This document shows positions 55,200-64,000 of a stretch of DNA of 64,000 bases, piece after piece. The translations under genes were made by a program, and so were the position numbers. The notes beneath the pieces are model-generated. The model ran no database searches. It saw nothing but the letters and a program-made list of their open reading frames with translations, and was not told the origin of the DNA. Every line of letters starts with the position of its first letter. The stretch's first letter is position 1. This stretch comes from Ottowia sp. SB7-C50 (GTDB lineage: Bacteria; Pseudomonadota; Gammaproteobacteria; Burkholderiales; Burkholderiaceae_C), in NCBI RefSeq assembly GCF_033110285.1, contig NZ_CP136995.1, forward strand, positions 62,001 to 126,000, written 5' to 3'.

Positions 55200-55235
55200 G
55201 GCGGCATGATGCCATGCCGGGGTCGATGGTGAATC

Positions 55236-55290
55236 AGGGCGCCAGCGCTTGCCCCTTCAGCGCAAACAGCTATCAAATAAATAGCAAAAC
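55236..55290. repeat. Comamonadaceae ATAGC/GCGCTTG repeat copy
   Basis: GCGCCAGCGCTTGCCCCTTC then AGCGCAAACAGCTATCAAAT is a clear copy of the repeat, between the zinc-ribbon gene and the small lipoprotein gene. Confidence 0.65.
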
Positions 55291-55301
55291 GGCGTCGCGG
55301 C

Positions 55302-55463
55302 TCACTGGCGCACGCGCCCCACGCCCGCGTCGACGGTGCCGTAGACGGTGACGCCGGACGCACCCGCGGTGTCGGGGTTGCGCGGCGTGGCGCCGCAACC
55401 GGTGAGTGCCAACGCGGCAGCCCACAGGCCGGCGCAGGCGATGAGCGGGCGGACAAAGCGCAT
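55302..55463 (-). CDS. Small lipoprotein
   Basis: The 53-residue product has a lipoprotein signal (LWAAALALTGCGATP, lipidated Cys near residue 23) and a short mature part with GVTVYGTVDAGVGRV, which resembles the first strand of beta-proteobacterial porins. An AGGAGC sequence precedes the ATG at 55463. It may be a porin-associated or remnant peptide; the role is unknown. Confidence 0.6.
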   Translation of the reverse strand: MRFVRPLIACAGLWAAALALTGCGATPRNPDTAGASGVTVYGTVDAGVGRVRQ

Positions 55464-55556
55464 AGAAACCAAGCTCCTGGCAAAGTGATGCGGCCAGTAT
55501 GCCCCGCCCGGCCGCGCGGCGTGTAACCGGGGGTGTGGCGCAGGCACGGCCGCGCC

Positions 55557-56846
55557 TCAGCCGTGCGCCACCACGGCGCGCGGCAGCTTCCAGAAGGCCA
55601 GCGCGCCCGCCAGCAGCAGCGCGCTCATGGTCAGCAGCGCGGCGGTGAAGGGCTCCATGCCCCAACGCGGCGCCAGGCTGGCGGCCAGGCCGCTCACCCA
55701 TTGCATCAGCGAGATGCCCAGGAACATCGCCATGGTGAACAGCGACAGCGCGCGCCCGCGCACGGCTTCGGGGTAGGCCTCGCGCACGTAGCCGTACTGC
55801 AGCACGCCGTAGCCCGACAGCAGCCCGTAGCCGATGGCCAGCGCCACATCCACCCACGCCACCTGCACCAGGCCCATCACGCCCACCATGCCCGCCGCCA
55901 GCACGGCAAAGCCCAGCAGCCAGGCGATGCGCCGCGCGCCGCCCGGGTCCAGCCGGCCGAACAGCGCCGGGCTGGCCATGCTGGCCAGCGTCATGGCCAG
56001 CGCCACGTTGCCGCTTTGCACCAGCGTGAAGCCGTGGCGCTCGACCAGCAGCGGCCCCAGCCACAGCCCGCGCAGCGTAATGAAGCCGGCGTACGCCACC
56101 GCGGCGTAGGCCACCAGCCCCAGCGTGTGCGGCAGCTTGAACAGGGCCAGCAGTCCCTTCAGCGCCGTCCACGGCGTGGCACGCGCGCCGTCGCCCTGCG
56201 GGTGGTGCGGCGCGGGCGTGGCGGGTTCGTGCACCAGCCACCAGATGGCCAGCCACGCCAGCATCGAGCCGGCACCCAGCACACCGAAGCCCCAGCGCCA
56301 GGAGCTGGCCTCGATCAGCCAGGCCAGCGGCGTGGCCGTGGCCAGCACGCCGATGCTGCTGACGCTCATCACCAGGCCCGACAGCGCCGTGAAGCGCTGG
56401 GCGCTGAAATGCCGGCTGATGAACAGCGTGCACACCAGAAACGCCGGCGCGCAGCCGGTGCCGATCAGCATCTGCCCCACCATCAACGTGCCGTAGCTGC
56501 TGGCCTGCGACGACAGCAGCGCGCCCGCCACCGCGATGGGAAACGCCGTCAGGATGGTGCGGCGCACGCCAAACAGATCGAGCGACACGCCCATCACGAT
56601 CTGCATCAACCCGAAGGCGAAGTGAAATGCCGCCGCCCACAGCCCCAGTTGCTGCGGCGACAGGTGCAACTCGCCCGCCAGCGGCGGCCCCATGATGGCG
56701 GCCACGGTGCGAAACGACTGGCTGAGCGTGAAGCCGCTGGTCAGCGCCAGCAGCATGGCCCAGGCGGCGCGTTCGTTCAGCGGCGCGCGCGCCGGGGCGA
56801 TGTCGGGGGCAGCTTCAGTGGCAGTGGAGGGCGGCAAGGCGGGCAC
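55557..56846 (-). CDS. Major facilitator superfamily transporter
   Basis: The 429-residue carrier has about twelve transmembrane helices. MFS features are LSPQQLGLWAAAFHFAFGLM followed by DLFGVRRTIL (the loop 2-3 signature G-x-x-x-D-x-x-G-x-R) and the second-half LFGRLDPGGARRI. A Pro/His-rich loop (EPATPAPHHPQGDGAR) joins the halves. The substrate is unknown. It lies upstream of the small lipoprotein gene on the same strand. Confidence 0.85.
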   Translation of the reverse strand: MPALPPSTATEAAPDIAPARAPLNERAAWAMLLALTSGFTLSQSFRTVAAIMGPPLAGELHLSPQQLGLWAAAFHFAFGLMQIVMGVSLDLFGVRRTILTAFPIAVAGALLSSQASSYGTLMVGQMLIGTGCAPAFLVCTLFISRHFSAQRFTALSGLVMSVSSIGVLATATPLAWLIEASSWRWGFGVLGAGSMLAWLAIWWLVHEPATPAPHHPQGDGARATPWTALKGLLALFKLPHTLGLVAYAAVAYAGFITLRGLWLGPLLVERHGFTLVQSGNVALAMTLASMASPALFGRLDPGGARRIAWLLGFAVLAAGMVGVMGLVQVAWVDVALAIGYGLLSGYGVLQYGYVREAYPEAVRGRALSLFTMAMFLGISLMQWVSGLAASLAPRWGMEPFTAALLTMSALLLAGALAFWKLPRAVVAHG

Positions 56847-56907
56847 GCCGGCAGTTTACGCAGTCGCCTGCGCGCGCAGGGCTACCAAGGTGACTGGCGC
56901 CGCGGCC

Positions 56908-57909
56908 CTAGTCGGCGCTGGCGCCCGACTGGCGCACCGCCGCGCCCCACTTCGTGATCTCGCTGGCCACGAAGCGGTCGAAATCGGCCGCCGTGCTGGG
57001 CGCGGGCTCGGAGCCGCGGTCGCGGATGAAGCGCGCCAGCGCGTCGCCCTTGAGCAGGTCCGTCACCTCGGTGTTCAGGCGCTGCACCACCTCGGGCGGC
57101 GTGCCCTTGGGCGCCATCAGGCCCAGCCAGCCCACGGCCTCGAAGCCGCGCAGCTCTTTCGGGCCGCTCTCGGCCACCGTCGGCACCTGCGGCAACTGCG
57201 ACGAGCGCGTGGCCGAGGTGACGGCCAGCGGCATCGCCTTGGCGGCCTGGATGTGCGGCAGCGCGGCGGTGACCGAATCCACCATCAACGGCACCTGCCC
57301 GCCCAGGAAATCCGCCTGCGCCGGGCCGCTGCCGCGGTACGGGATGTGGGTGATGAAGACCTTGGCCTGCGATTTCAGCATCTCGGCCGACAGGTGCTGC
57401 GTGCCGCCGATGCCAGCGCTGGCGTAACTGAGCGCGCCCGGCCTGGCGCGCGCCGCGGCCAGCAAATCAGCAATCGTCTTGATGCCCGAACCCGGATGCG
57501 CCAGGAACACCAGCGGCACCTTGGCGATGCCGGTGATGCCCACCAGGTCCTTCGTGGGGTCGAAGCTGACCTTCTTGTACAGCGTCTGGTTCACCGCCAT
57601 CGCGCTGCCCGCCACCAGCAGCGTGTATCCATCAGGCGCCGCGCGCGCCACGAATTCGCTGCCGATGTTGCTGCCGGCGCCGGCCTTGTTTTCGACGATG
57701 ACGGTCTGGCCGAGGCGCTTGCCCAGCGGCTCGGCCAGCGCACGGGCAAAGATGTCCGTCGCCTGCCCGGGCGGAAACGGCACGATGAGGCGGATCGGCT
57801 TGTCCGCCGGCCACGCGGCGTGCGCCACCGTCGCCACGGCCATGCCGCTGGCCGCGGCCAGGCCGATCAGCACGCGTCGGCGGAGCAAGTTCAAAGGCAT
57901 CTTGGGCAT
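56908..57909 (-). CDS. Bug/TctC-family tripartite tricarboxylate receptor protein
   Basis: This periplasmic solute receptor of about 333 residues has a Tat-like or Sec signal ([20 protein letters not shown], then HAAWP). Bug-family features are [69 protein letters not shown] and [17 protein letters not shown]. The start may be 57909 or 57900. Cognate TctAB membrane genes are absent here, as is usual for these receptors. The ligand is unknown. Confidence 0.9.
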   Translation of the reverse strand: MPKMPLNLLRRRVLIGLAAASGMAVATVAHAAWPADKPIRLIVPFPPGQATDIFARALAEPLGKRLGQTVIVENKAGAGSNIGSEFVARAAPDGYTLLVAGSAMAVNQTLYKKVSFDPTKDLVGITGIAKVPLVFLAHPGSGIKTIADLLAAARARPGALSYASAGIGGTQHLSAEMLKSQAKVFITHIPYRGSGPAQADFLGGQVPLMVDSVTAALPHIQAAKAMPLAVTSATRSSQLPQVPTVAESGPKELRGFEAVGWLGLMAPKGTPPEVVQRLNTEVTDLLKGDALARFIRDRGSEPAPSTAADFDRFVASEITKWGAAVRQSGASAD

Positions 57910-57956
57910 GCAGCGCTTTCTGGACAAAGGCGAACAGCTATCAAAAAAGAAGCAAA

Positions 57957-58433
57957 TCAGTGCTGGTGCCCATGCGCACCGTGCACGTGGCCGTGCGCAA
58001 TTTCTTCCGCCGTAGCGGGGCGAATCGCCTTCACCGTGGCGGCAAAGCGGATCGCCTGCCCTGCCAGCGCGTGGTTGCCGTCCAGATACACCTCGGGGCC
58101 CTTGATCTTGACCACGTTGTAGACCACCGCGCCACCGGTCGGCCCCGCGCCCTGCACCTGGCCGCCGACCTTGACGCCGGGTGGAAATTCGGCCTTCGGG
58201 ATGGTCCGCATCAGCGACTCGTCGCGCTCGCCAAACGCCTCGGTTGGCGTCAGATCGACCGTGATGCTGTGGCCAACCGCCTGCCCGTCCAGCGCCGCCT
58301 CAGCCTTGTCGAACAGGTTGCCGTAGCCGCCGTGCAGATAGGCCGTGGTGCCGCTGTCGAGCGGCTTGCCGGTCTTGGGGTCGGTCATCTTGTAGGCGAT
58401 GGTGACGGCGGCGTCTTTGGTGATGGTGGTCAT
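57957..58433 (-). CDS. slyD: FKBP-type peptidyl-prolyl isomerase SlyD
   Basis: The 158-residue protein has the SlyD domain order: [54 protein letters not shown], the insert-in-flap domain ([20 protein letters not shown]) and [20 protein letters not shown]. The tail [12 protein letters not shown] is His-rich and probably binds nickel. It acts as isomerase, chaperone and metallochaperone in the cytoplasm. The ATG at 58433 is the homologous start. Confidence 0.93.
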   Translation of the reverse strand: MTTITKDAAVTIAYKMTDPKTGKPLDSGTTAYLHGGYGNLFDKAEAALDGQAVGHSITVDLTPTEAFGERDESLMRTIPKAEFPPGVKVGGQVQGAGPTGGAVVYNVVKIKGPEVYLDGNHALAGQAIRFAATVKAIRPATAEEIAHGHVHGAHGHQH

Positions 58434-58440
58434 GGGGTTT

Positions 58441-58869
58441 TCAGACGGTTCGGGGATCGAAGTCCCAGGGGTTGACGAGGCGCACGCCGGTGCCGGCAAA
58501 GTCGCCCACGTTGCGGGTGACGATGGTGAAGCCGTGCTCGAGGGCGGTGGCGGCGATCATGGCGTCGCGGAACGACCGCGGATCGGGCACGTGCAGCGCC
58601 GCACAGAAGGGCGTGGTGAGTTCGGTGAAGGGCAGGATGCGGCCGGTGAATTGGGCCAGCACATTGCCGCGCCACCTGCGCAGCACCGTCGCTTGCGCGG
58701 GATCCCTGCGTGCGATGCGCAATTCGCCCATCTCCAGCTCGAACTTGGTCACCACGGACAGGAACAGGCTCTCGGGCGGAACGGTGCCTGCCCAGGCCAT
58801 CACGGCGGGGCTCGGCCTCGGTTTGCCATCGCGCAGTTCAGAAACGACGTTGGTGTCCAGCAGGTACAC
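58441..58869 (-). CDS. vapC: VapC-type PIN-domain toxin
   Basis: The 142-residue PIN ribonuclease shows the acidic residues MYLLDTNVVSEL (Asp), TKFELEMG (Glu), RDAMIAATALEHG (Asp) and VTRNVGDFAGTGV (Asp). It cleaves RNA and inhibits growth unless bound by the antitoxin. It lies 6 bp after the Phd-type antitoxin gene. The gap to slyD is 7 bp, so slyD might be co-transcribed. Confidence 0.92.
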   Translation of the reverse strand: MYLLDTNVVSELRDGKPRPSPAVMAWAGTVPPESLFLSVVTKFELEMGELRIARRDPAQATVLRRWRGNVLAQFTGRILPFTELTTPFCAALHVPDPRSFRDAMIAATALEHGFTIVTRNVGDFAGTGVRLVNPWDFDPRTV

Positions 58870-58875
58870 GCGTGC

Positions 58876-59172
58876 TCACTCGTCGAAGTCGAACGGCTTG
58901 ACGATGTCGTTCAGCTTCGGGGGCTCCCAGTCGAAATCGCCACCGGGAATCGACTGCATCACCTCCAGCAAGGTGCGCGGTTTGCTGCCCGCCTTGAGGC
59001 GGTGGTATTCCTCGATTGTCAGCAGGGCATAGGCCGGCGCGCCGCGGTCGGTGATGAACACCGGCCCGTTGGCCGCCGCGCGCTTGGCGGCCGCCACGTC
59101 GCGCGTGAATTCGCGGCTGGAGTAGGTGGTGATGGGGGCAGCCAGGCTGCCGGGGGAGATGGGGGCATTCAT
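58876..59172 (-). CDS. Phd/YefM-family antitoxin
   Basis: The 98-residue antitoxin has the Phd/YefM N-terminal DNA-binding fold: TTYSSREFTRDVAAAKRAAA, GPVFITDRGAPAYALLTIEEYHRL (in parts). The C-terminal acidic tail (WEPPKLNDIVKPFDFDE) would wrap the VapC active site. AGGAGGTGCGCC gives a very strong Shine-Dalgarno. It begins 36 bp after topB on the same strand. It presumably autoregulates the pair. Confidence 0.9.
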   Translation of the reverse strand: MNAPISPGSLAAPITTYSSREFTRDVAAAKRAAANGPVFITDRGAPAYALLTIEEYHRLKAGSKPRTLLEVMQSIPGGDFDWEPPKLNDIVKPFDFDE

Positions 59173-59208
59173 GGCGCACCTCCTGGGTCGGACACAGATG
59201 CTTGTATG

Positions 59209-62184
59209 TTAGAGCATTTGCGTCCAGCCTGCATCGCTCACCCCAAATGCCCCCCCCACAATCCCCGCCAGCTTGAACATGCCCACGCTGTCTTCGCCGC
59301 CGAACACGGGCTTGAGCTTGGCGTCGGCGAGGATGGTGCGCTTGTCTTTGGGGTCTTGCAGGTTGTGGGCCTTGATGTAGTCCCACAGCAGCTTCATCAC
59401 TTCGCCGCGGCCGAAGGGGCCGTCGCCGATGACGGCGGCCAGCGCAGGGCTGGGCTTCAGGTTGCCGGCGCGCGGGGTTTTCTCGGCCTTGGCGGTGGTC
59501 TTCTTGGCGGGCGCTTTCTTGGCGGCTTTTTTGGCCGTGGCGCTTGCCCCGCCTGTGCCAGTTGCTCCTGATTTTGAAGCGGCCTTGGCGGGCGCGGCAG
59601 CCGTCTTGCGCGGCGGGTATTTGCGCGCACCTTCGCGCGGCTCGAACTCGAAGATCACCTTGCCTTCGTCGGGGCTCCAGGCCAGCCGCGCCTTGAAGGG
59701 GCGGCGCGTGCGCATGCTGACGAACTTGTCGAGCACGTCGGTCTTGCCTTCGGCCAGCAGCCTGGCCATCTGCGCGGGCTCCACGGGCTGCTGCAGGATG
59801 ACCTGGCCGCTCTTGAAGTCGCAGTGGGGCACGGGGTGCGCGGCGGTGGGCACCGAGCGGGTGCAGACGTAGCTCTTGCCGAAGGCCTTCACCTCGGCGC
59901 CGCACTTGGGGCAGGGGCCGACGGCGGGCTCGTGCGACAGGTCGACGATCTCGCCGGTCTGTTCGGCCTTGGCGTCGTCACCAAAGTCGAATTCGAGCTT
60001 GTAGTTGCCGCTTTCCTCGTCGCGCACCAGCGCCAGCTCGGCCACAAAGGGCCAGCCGGCCTTGCTGCGAAAGCCTTCCAGCGGGCCGATCTTGTGGTCG
60101 CGCAAAAAGGTCTCCGCTTCCTCGACGCCAAAGGTGCGGCCGGCGGGCGTCTTGGTGAACGAGAAGCCGCAGCCTTCGCCCGCGCCTTCCGCACCGGTAC
60201 AGGCGAATCGGCGGTAGTTCTCTTTCACCACCCCGCCGCAGTTGGGGCAGGCCGTGGCCAGTGTGGCGTAGTCGCCGGGCACGGTGTCGCGGTCGTATTC
60301 CTTCGCCTTCTTGACGATGCGCTCCGTCATCTCGGCGATCTGCGCCATGAAGGTGTCGCGCGCCAGCTGGCCTTTTTCCATCTGCGCCAGCTTGTATTCC
60401 CAGTCGCCGGTCAGCTCGGGTTTGGACAGTTCCTTGATCTCCAGCCCGCGCAGCAGCGTCATCAGCTGGAAGGCCTTGGCGGTGGGGATCAGCTCGCGCC
60501 CTTCGCGCAGGATGTATTTTTCGGTCAGCAGCCCTTCGATGATGGCCGCGCGCGTGGCGGGCGTGCCCAGGCCTTTTTCCTGCATGGCCTCGCGCAGCTC
60601 GTCGTCCTCAATCCACTTGCCTGCCCCTTCCATGGCGCCCAGCAGCGTGGCTTCAGAGTAGCGCGCGGGCGGCTTGGTGCGCAGCGCCTTGGGCTCGACC
60701 GACTCGTTGCGCACCATCTCGCCGGGCTTGACGGGCACGAGCGACTTGCCGTCCTTGTCGTCACCTTGCTCGTCCGCCGCTTCCTTGCCATAGATGGCCA
60801 GCCAGCCCGGGCGCACCAGCACCTTGCCGTTGCTCTGGAAGTTGTAGCTCTTGCCTTCGTGGCTGGCCGTCGTCACGCGCGTGGTCACCATGAATTCGGC
60901 GCTGGGGTAGAACACCGCCATGAAGCGGCGCACCACCAGGTCGTACAGCTTTTGCTCTGCTTCGGATAGCGCTCCCGGCGCTTCCAGTGTGGGGATGATG
61001 GCAAAGTGGTCCGACACCTTGCTGTTGTCAAAGATGCGTTTGGTGGGCTTGATGTAGCCGTCGGCCAGCGCCTTGGCGGCGTGCGGCGCCAGATGGCGCT
61101 GGTTGCTGTGCGCCAGCATCTCGAAGGTCTTGCGCGCCACGGGCACGTAGTCTTCGGGCAGGTAGCGCGCGTCGGTTCGCGGGTAGGTCAGCGCCTTGTG
61201 GCGCTCGTACAGCGATTGCGCCAGCGCCAGCGTGGTCTTGGCGCTGAAGCCGAACTTGCCGTTGGCCTCACGCTGCAGACTCGTCAGATCAAACAGCAGG
61301 GGCGACGCCTGCGTCGTCGGTTTGCTTTCTTCCTTGACGCTGCACGCCTTGCCGCGCGCCGCGTCAGCAATGGCCAGCGCCTCGCGCTCGCTCCACACGC
61401 GGTCGGCGCGCTGGTCGGCGTCGTCGGGGTTTTTCTTCCACGCCGGGTCGAACCACTTGCCGGCGTATTCGCCCGCCTCGGCCAGAAAGGTGGCGTGCAC
61501 TTCCCAGTAGTCGCGCGCGATGTGCTTGCGGATCTGCTCCTCGCGCTCCACCACCACGGCCAGCGTGGGCGTCTGCACGCGGCCGACCGTGGTCAAGAAG
61601 AAGCCGCCGTCGCGCGAGTTGAAGGCCGTCATGGCGCGCGTGCCGTTGATGCCGACCAGCCAATCGGCCTCGCTGCGGCTGCGCGCGGCATCGGCCAGGC
61701 CCTGCATTTGTGCGTCGCTGCGCAGATTGTCGAAGCCGTCGCGAATCGCCTGCGGCGTCATGCTTTGCAGCCACAGGCGCTGCACGGGCTTTTTGGCGTG
61801 CTTGCCGTCCAGCGCGTACTGCTCGATCAGGCGAAAGATCAGCTCGCCCTCGCGCCCTGCGTCGCAGGCGTTGATGAGCGTGCCCACGTCCTTGCGCCGC
61901 GCCTGCTTGACCACGGCGTTCAGCCGCGTCTTGGTCTTGTCGACGGGCTTCAGGTCGAAGTGCGGCGGAATCACCGGCAGATGGGCGAAGCTCCACTTGC
62001 CGCGTTTCACGTCGTACTGCTCGGGCGCCTGGATCTCGACCAGGTGGCCGACGGCGCTGGTGACGACGTAGCGTTCGTTCTCGAAGTGCTCGTCGTGCTT
62101 GTCGAACTTGCCGACGACGGGCGTGAGGGCGCGCACGATGTCTTGCGCAACCGACGGTTTTTCAGCGATGACCAGGGTCTTCAT
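59209..62184 (-). CDS. topB: DNA topoisomerase III with H1-like linker and SWIB domain
   Basis: This type IA topoisomerase of 991 residues has the TOPRIM domain at the start (KTLVIAEKPSVAQDIVRALT, CDAGREGELIFRLIEQY), catalytic Tyr near residue 336 (LTYPRTDARYLPEDY), C-terminal zinc-finger-like motifs (CPNCGG near 645, CPKCGAEV near 755) and a Lys/Ala-rich tail (AKKAAKKAPAKKTTAKAEK). The last 80 residues are a SWIB/MDM2 domain: LWDYIKAHNLQDPKDKRTIL. The enzyme decatenates DNA and relaxes negative supercoils. A seven-C run near the 3' end (59247-59254) keeps the frame. Confidence 0.95.
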   Translation of the reverse strand: MKTLVIAEKPSVAQDIVRALTPVVGKFDKHDEHFENERYVVTSAVGHLVEIQAPEQYDVKRGKWSFAHLPVIPPHFDLKPVDKTKTRLNAVVKQARRKDVGTLINACDAGREGELIFRLIEQYALDGKHAKKPVQRLWLQSMTPQAIRDGFDNLRSDAQMQGLADAARSRSEADWLVGINGTRAMTAFNSRDGGFFLTTVGRVQTPTLAVVVEREEQIRKHIARDYWEVHATFLAEAGEYAGKWFDPAWKKNPDDADQRADRVWSEREALAIADAARGKACSVKEESKPTTQASPLLFDLTSLQREANGKFGFSAKTTLALAQSLYERHKALTYPRTDARYLPEDYVPVARKTFEMLAHSNQRHLAPHAAKALADGYIKPTKRIFDNSKVSDHFAIIPTLEAPGALSEAEQKLYDLVVRRFMAVFYPSAEFMVTTRVTTASHEGKSYNFQSNGKVLVRPGWLAIYGKEAADEQGDDKDGKSLVPVKPGEMVRNESVEPKALRTKPPARYSEATLLGAMEGAGKWIEDDELREAMQEKGLGTPATRAAIIEGLLTEKYILREGRELIPTAKAFQLMTLLRGLEIKELSKPELTGDWEYKLAQMEKGQLARDTFMAQIAEMTERIVKKAKEYDRDTVPGDYATLATACPNCGGVVKENYRRFACTGAEGAGEGCGFSFTKTPAGRTFGVEEAETFLRDHKIGPLEGFRSKAGWPFVAELALVRDEESGNYKLEFDFGDDAKAEQTGEIVDLSHEPAVGPCPKCGAEVKAFGKSYVCTRSVPTAAHPVPHCDFKSGQVILQQPVEPAQMARLLAEGKTDVLDKFVSMRTRRPFKARLAWSPDEGKVIFEFEPREGARKYPPRKTAAAPAKAASKSGATGTGGASATAKKAAKKAPAKKTTAKAEKTPRAGNLKPSPALAAVIGDGPFGRGEVMKLLWDYIKAHNLQDPKDKRTILADAKLKPVFGGEDSVGMFKLAGIVGGAFGVSDAGWTQML

Positions 62185-62264
62185 GGGCGGTCTTTAGAAT
62201 CTGCAGTCCTCGCGCGCGCACATGCGCACGCATACGTACGAATTCAACATAGCAAATTTTTTCC

Positions 62265-62801
62265 GTGGCCAGCAAAACCCCCGCCCAACCAACGGCCACC
62301 GGCCGCCGCATCCAGGTGCGCCGCAGCGGCGTGCACGGCAAGGGCGTGTTCGCCCTGGTCGACATCGCCAAGGGCGAACGCATCATCGAATACGTGGGCG
62401 AGGTCATCAGCTGGGACGAGGCACAGCGCCGCCACCCGCACGACCCGAACGATCCCAACCACACCTTCTACTTCCACGTCGACGAGGACCACGTGATTGA
62501 CGCGCTGTACGGCGGCAACGCCTCGCGCTGGATCAACCACAGCTGCAGCCCCAACTGCATCGCCGACGAGGACGGGGGCCGTATTTTCATCACCGCGCGG
62601 CGCGCCATCAAGGCCGGCGACGAGTTGAACTACGACTATGGCCTGGTGATCGACGAGCCGCTGACGCCCGAGCTGACGGCCGAATACCCGTGCTGGTGCG
62701 GCAGCCGCAACTGCCGCGGCACCCTGCTGTCGTCCGACCTGGATACGGCCGAAGGCCGCACGCCGCCAACGAAGAAAAAGCGCAAGAAGGCCTCGGCCTG
62801 A
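62265..62801 (+). CDS. SET-domain protein (lysine methyltransferase-like)
   Basis: The 178-residue protein has a compact SET domain: RRSGVHGKGVFALVDIAKGE, IIEYVGEVIS, ASRWINHSCSPNCIADEDGG (N-H-S-C), RRAIKAGDELNYDYGL (D-Y) and a post-SET CWCGSRNCRG that binds zinc. The family methylates lysine in proteins with SAM. The start is GTG at 62265 without a Shine-Dalgarno; it may be leaderless. It is divergent from topB (80 bp apart). The C-terminus is Lys-rich (KKKRKKASA). Confidence 0.88.
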   Translation: MASKTPAQPTATGRRIQVRRSGVHGKGVFALVDIAKGERIIEYVGEVISWDEAQRRHPHDPNDPNHTFYFHVDEDHVIDALYGGNASRWINHSCSPNCIADEDGGRIFITARRAIKAGDELNYDYGLVIDEPLTPELTAEYPCWCGSRNCRGTLLSSDLDTAEGRTPPTKKKRKKASA

Positions 62802-62811
62802 CACACCGAGC

Positions 62812-63625
62812 ATGTCTGCCCCGGTGCTGCCCTGGCCTGTCGAGGCGCTGCGCGCGCAGCTGGCGCCGCTGCTGCCGGGGGTGCGGGTCCAGGTGGCGGC
62901 CGAAATCGATTCGACCAACAGCGAGCTGATGCGCCGCGCGCGCGCGGGCGACGACGCGCCCACGCTGCTGGTGGCCGAAACCCAGACCGCCGGGCGCGGC
63001 CGCCTGGGGCGCGACTGGCACCGCAGCGGCGCGCAGCCGGGCGGCGCGCTGGCCTTCTCGCTCGGCCTGCCGCTGGCGCCGCGCGACTGGTCGGGCCTGT
63101 CGCTGGCGGTCGGGGTGGCGGTGGCCGAAAGCCTGCACGACGAGATCGGCCTGAAGTGGCCCAACGACCTGTGGTGGCGCGGCCGCAAGCTGGCCGGCAT
63201 CCTGGTGGAAACCGCGGGCGCCGGCGCGGCCGGTGCGCCGCGCTATGTCGTGATCGGCATTGGCATCAACATCGCACCGGTGGCGGGCGAAGGCTTTTCC
63301 ACCCCGCCCTGCTGGCTGGACGAACTGCTGCCGGGCATCGACGCGCCCGGCGCGCTGTCGCGCGTGGCCGCGCCGCTGGTGCGCACGGTGCGCGCCTTCG
63401 AGCAACAGGGCTTCGCGCCGCTGGCCGCGCGCTTTGCCGCGCGCGACGTGCTGGCGGGCCGGGTGGTGCGCTTGTCCGACGGGGACGAGGGCGTGGCGCG
63501 CGGCGTCGGCCCCGGGGGGGGAACTGCAGGTGCAGACCGACGGCGGCCTGCGCAGCGTGCACAGCGCCGAAGTCAGCGTGCGGCCCGTGCCCGCTGGCGG
63601 GGCGCCGCAGGGGGCGTCGTCGTGA
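62812..63625 (+). pseudogene. birA: Biotin-[acetyl-CoA-carboxylase] ligase, frameshifted at a G8 run
   Basis: BirA attaches biotin to carrier proteins. Reading from the ATG at 62812 gives the ligase core: AEIDSTNSELMRRA, AETQTAGRGRLGRDW, LKWPNDLWWRGRKLAGILVE (in parts) and IGIGINIAPV. The C-terminal domain starts GVGPGG, but the eight-G run at 63514-63521 shifts the frame. With seven Gs it continues ELQVQTDGGLRSVHSAEVSV to GAPQGASS, stop 63625, giving 270 residues. There is no N-terminal repressor HTH. Confidence 0.88.
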
Positions 63626-64000
63626 TCGGCCGGCTGGTCGTGCTGCTGCTGGCGGCCAACCTCGGCTGGCTGGCGTGGTCGCAGGGCTGGCTGCGCGTGC
63701 TGGGCCTGGCGCCGCAGGCGCAGACCGAGCCCGAGCGGCTGCAGCGCCAGTTGCGGCCCGATCTGGTGACGCTGGCCCCGGCACCGGCCACCGGCGCGCG
63801 CCGGCCCGCCGCCACCGAAGCGCCGACGGCGGCGCCCGATGCGGTGGCCGTGCGCGAGGCCCCGGCCGAGGCACCGTCCGCGCCCGCATCGGCCCCCGGC
63901 CGCTGCCTGCAGGCCGGCCCGTTCGACGAGCGGCAGATCGAGCCGGTGCGCCGCGCGGCCGCGGCGCTGCCGCCGGACAGCTGGCGCATCGACCCCGTGC
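63622..64000 (+). CDS. SPOR-like membrane protein, partial (runs off the window)
   Basis: It starts with GTG at 63622, overlapping the birA stop (GTGA). The N-terminus has one membrane helix (LVVLLLAANLGWLAWSQGWL), then a Pro/Ala-rich linker. CLQAGPFDERQIEPVRRAAAALPPDSWR resembles the start of a SPOR peptidoglycan-binding domain. The gene continues past 64000. A role in cell envelope or division is inferred. Confidence 0.65.
   Translation, partial: MIGRLVVLLLAANLGWLAWSQGWLRVLGLAPQAQTEPERLQRQLRPDLVTLAPAPATGARRPAATEAPTAAPDAVAVREAPAEAPSAPASAPGRCLQAGPFDERQIEPVRRAAAALPPDSWRIDPV

Noticed and set aside
59247-59254. C7-type run near the end of topB as another frameshift
   Set aside because: The frame through the run keeps the SWIB domain and continues sensibly to a stop, so it appears intact.

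Overview
The window is a GC-rich, densely coded chromosomal segment that looks like a beta-proteobacterium of the order Burkholderiales, most likely family Comamonadaceae. The evidence is gene content (IPTL-CTERM proteins, a Bug/TctC periplasmic receptor, CzcCBA with a two-component system, a YaeQ, SlyD and topB-SWIB neighbourhood) and many degenerate copies of a repeat of the type ATAGCTGC..GCGCTTG..CAAGCGC..GCAGC. No tRNA, rRNA, CRISPR array or complete insertion sequence was seen. Species cannot be named from this alone.

Layout. 1-3035: tail of an IPTL-CTERM-like surface protein, an Old Yellow Enzyme and a lipoprotein hydrolase. 3040-6152: glutathione-dependent formaldehyde detoxification operon frmR-frmA-gfa-fghA with an FrmR/RcnR-type operator. 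6325-9135: an IPTL-CTERM protein and a frameshifted porin. 9186-17718: czcCBA-type RND metal efflux operon with an extra outer-membrane protein gene and a divergent two-component system. 17719-23090: hemerythrin, then a copper locus (copA, copZ, cueR, Spy-like protein with a Met/His-rich tail) with two matching CueR-type dyads; an AT-rich HEPN-like gene sits between the dyads. 23212-26619: two membrane proteins, a striking origin-like intergenic region, then minCDE. 26723-33564: DUF4124 protein, infA, methyltransferase, DAHP synthase, ferredoxin, NnrU, arginase and a possible C39-like protein. 33580-38122: Lrp regulator divergent from putA. 38346-43901: marC, a class V aminotransferase, cutA, lrgAB, glcD and a PsiF-like protein. 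43927-45044: secreted barnase-type RNase with barstar. 45202-55463: maeB, ferritin-like protein, GST, purB, ODP-like diiron protein, YqhA, YaeQ and small genes. 55557-59172: MFS carrier, Bug receptor, SlyD and a Phd/VapC module. 59209-64000: topB with an H1-like tail and SWIB domain, a divergent SET-domain gene, birA and a SPOR-like protein.

Three themes stand out. First, six genes are each broken by one base in a G or C run of six to eight, which points to a systematic sequence error, with phase variation as the alternative. Second, repeats have entered coding sequence and been kept in frame: a 160-bp palindromic MITE-like element and a Comamonadaceae repeat in putA, and a GC-rich hairpin repeat in copA. 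Third, 24326-24536 combines several DnaA-box-like sites, a DnaA-trio-like tract and an AT-rich stretch, yet lies next to minC rather than dnaA.
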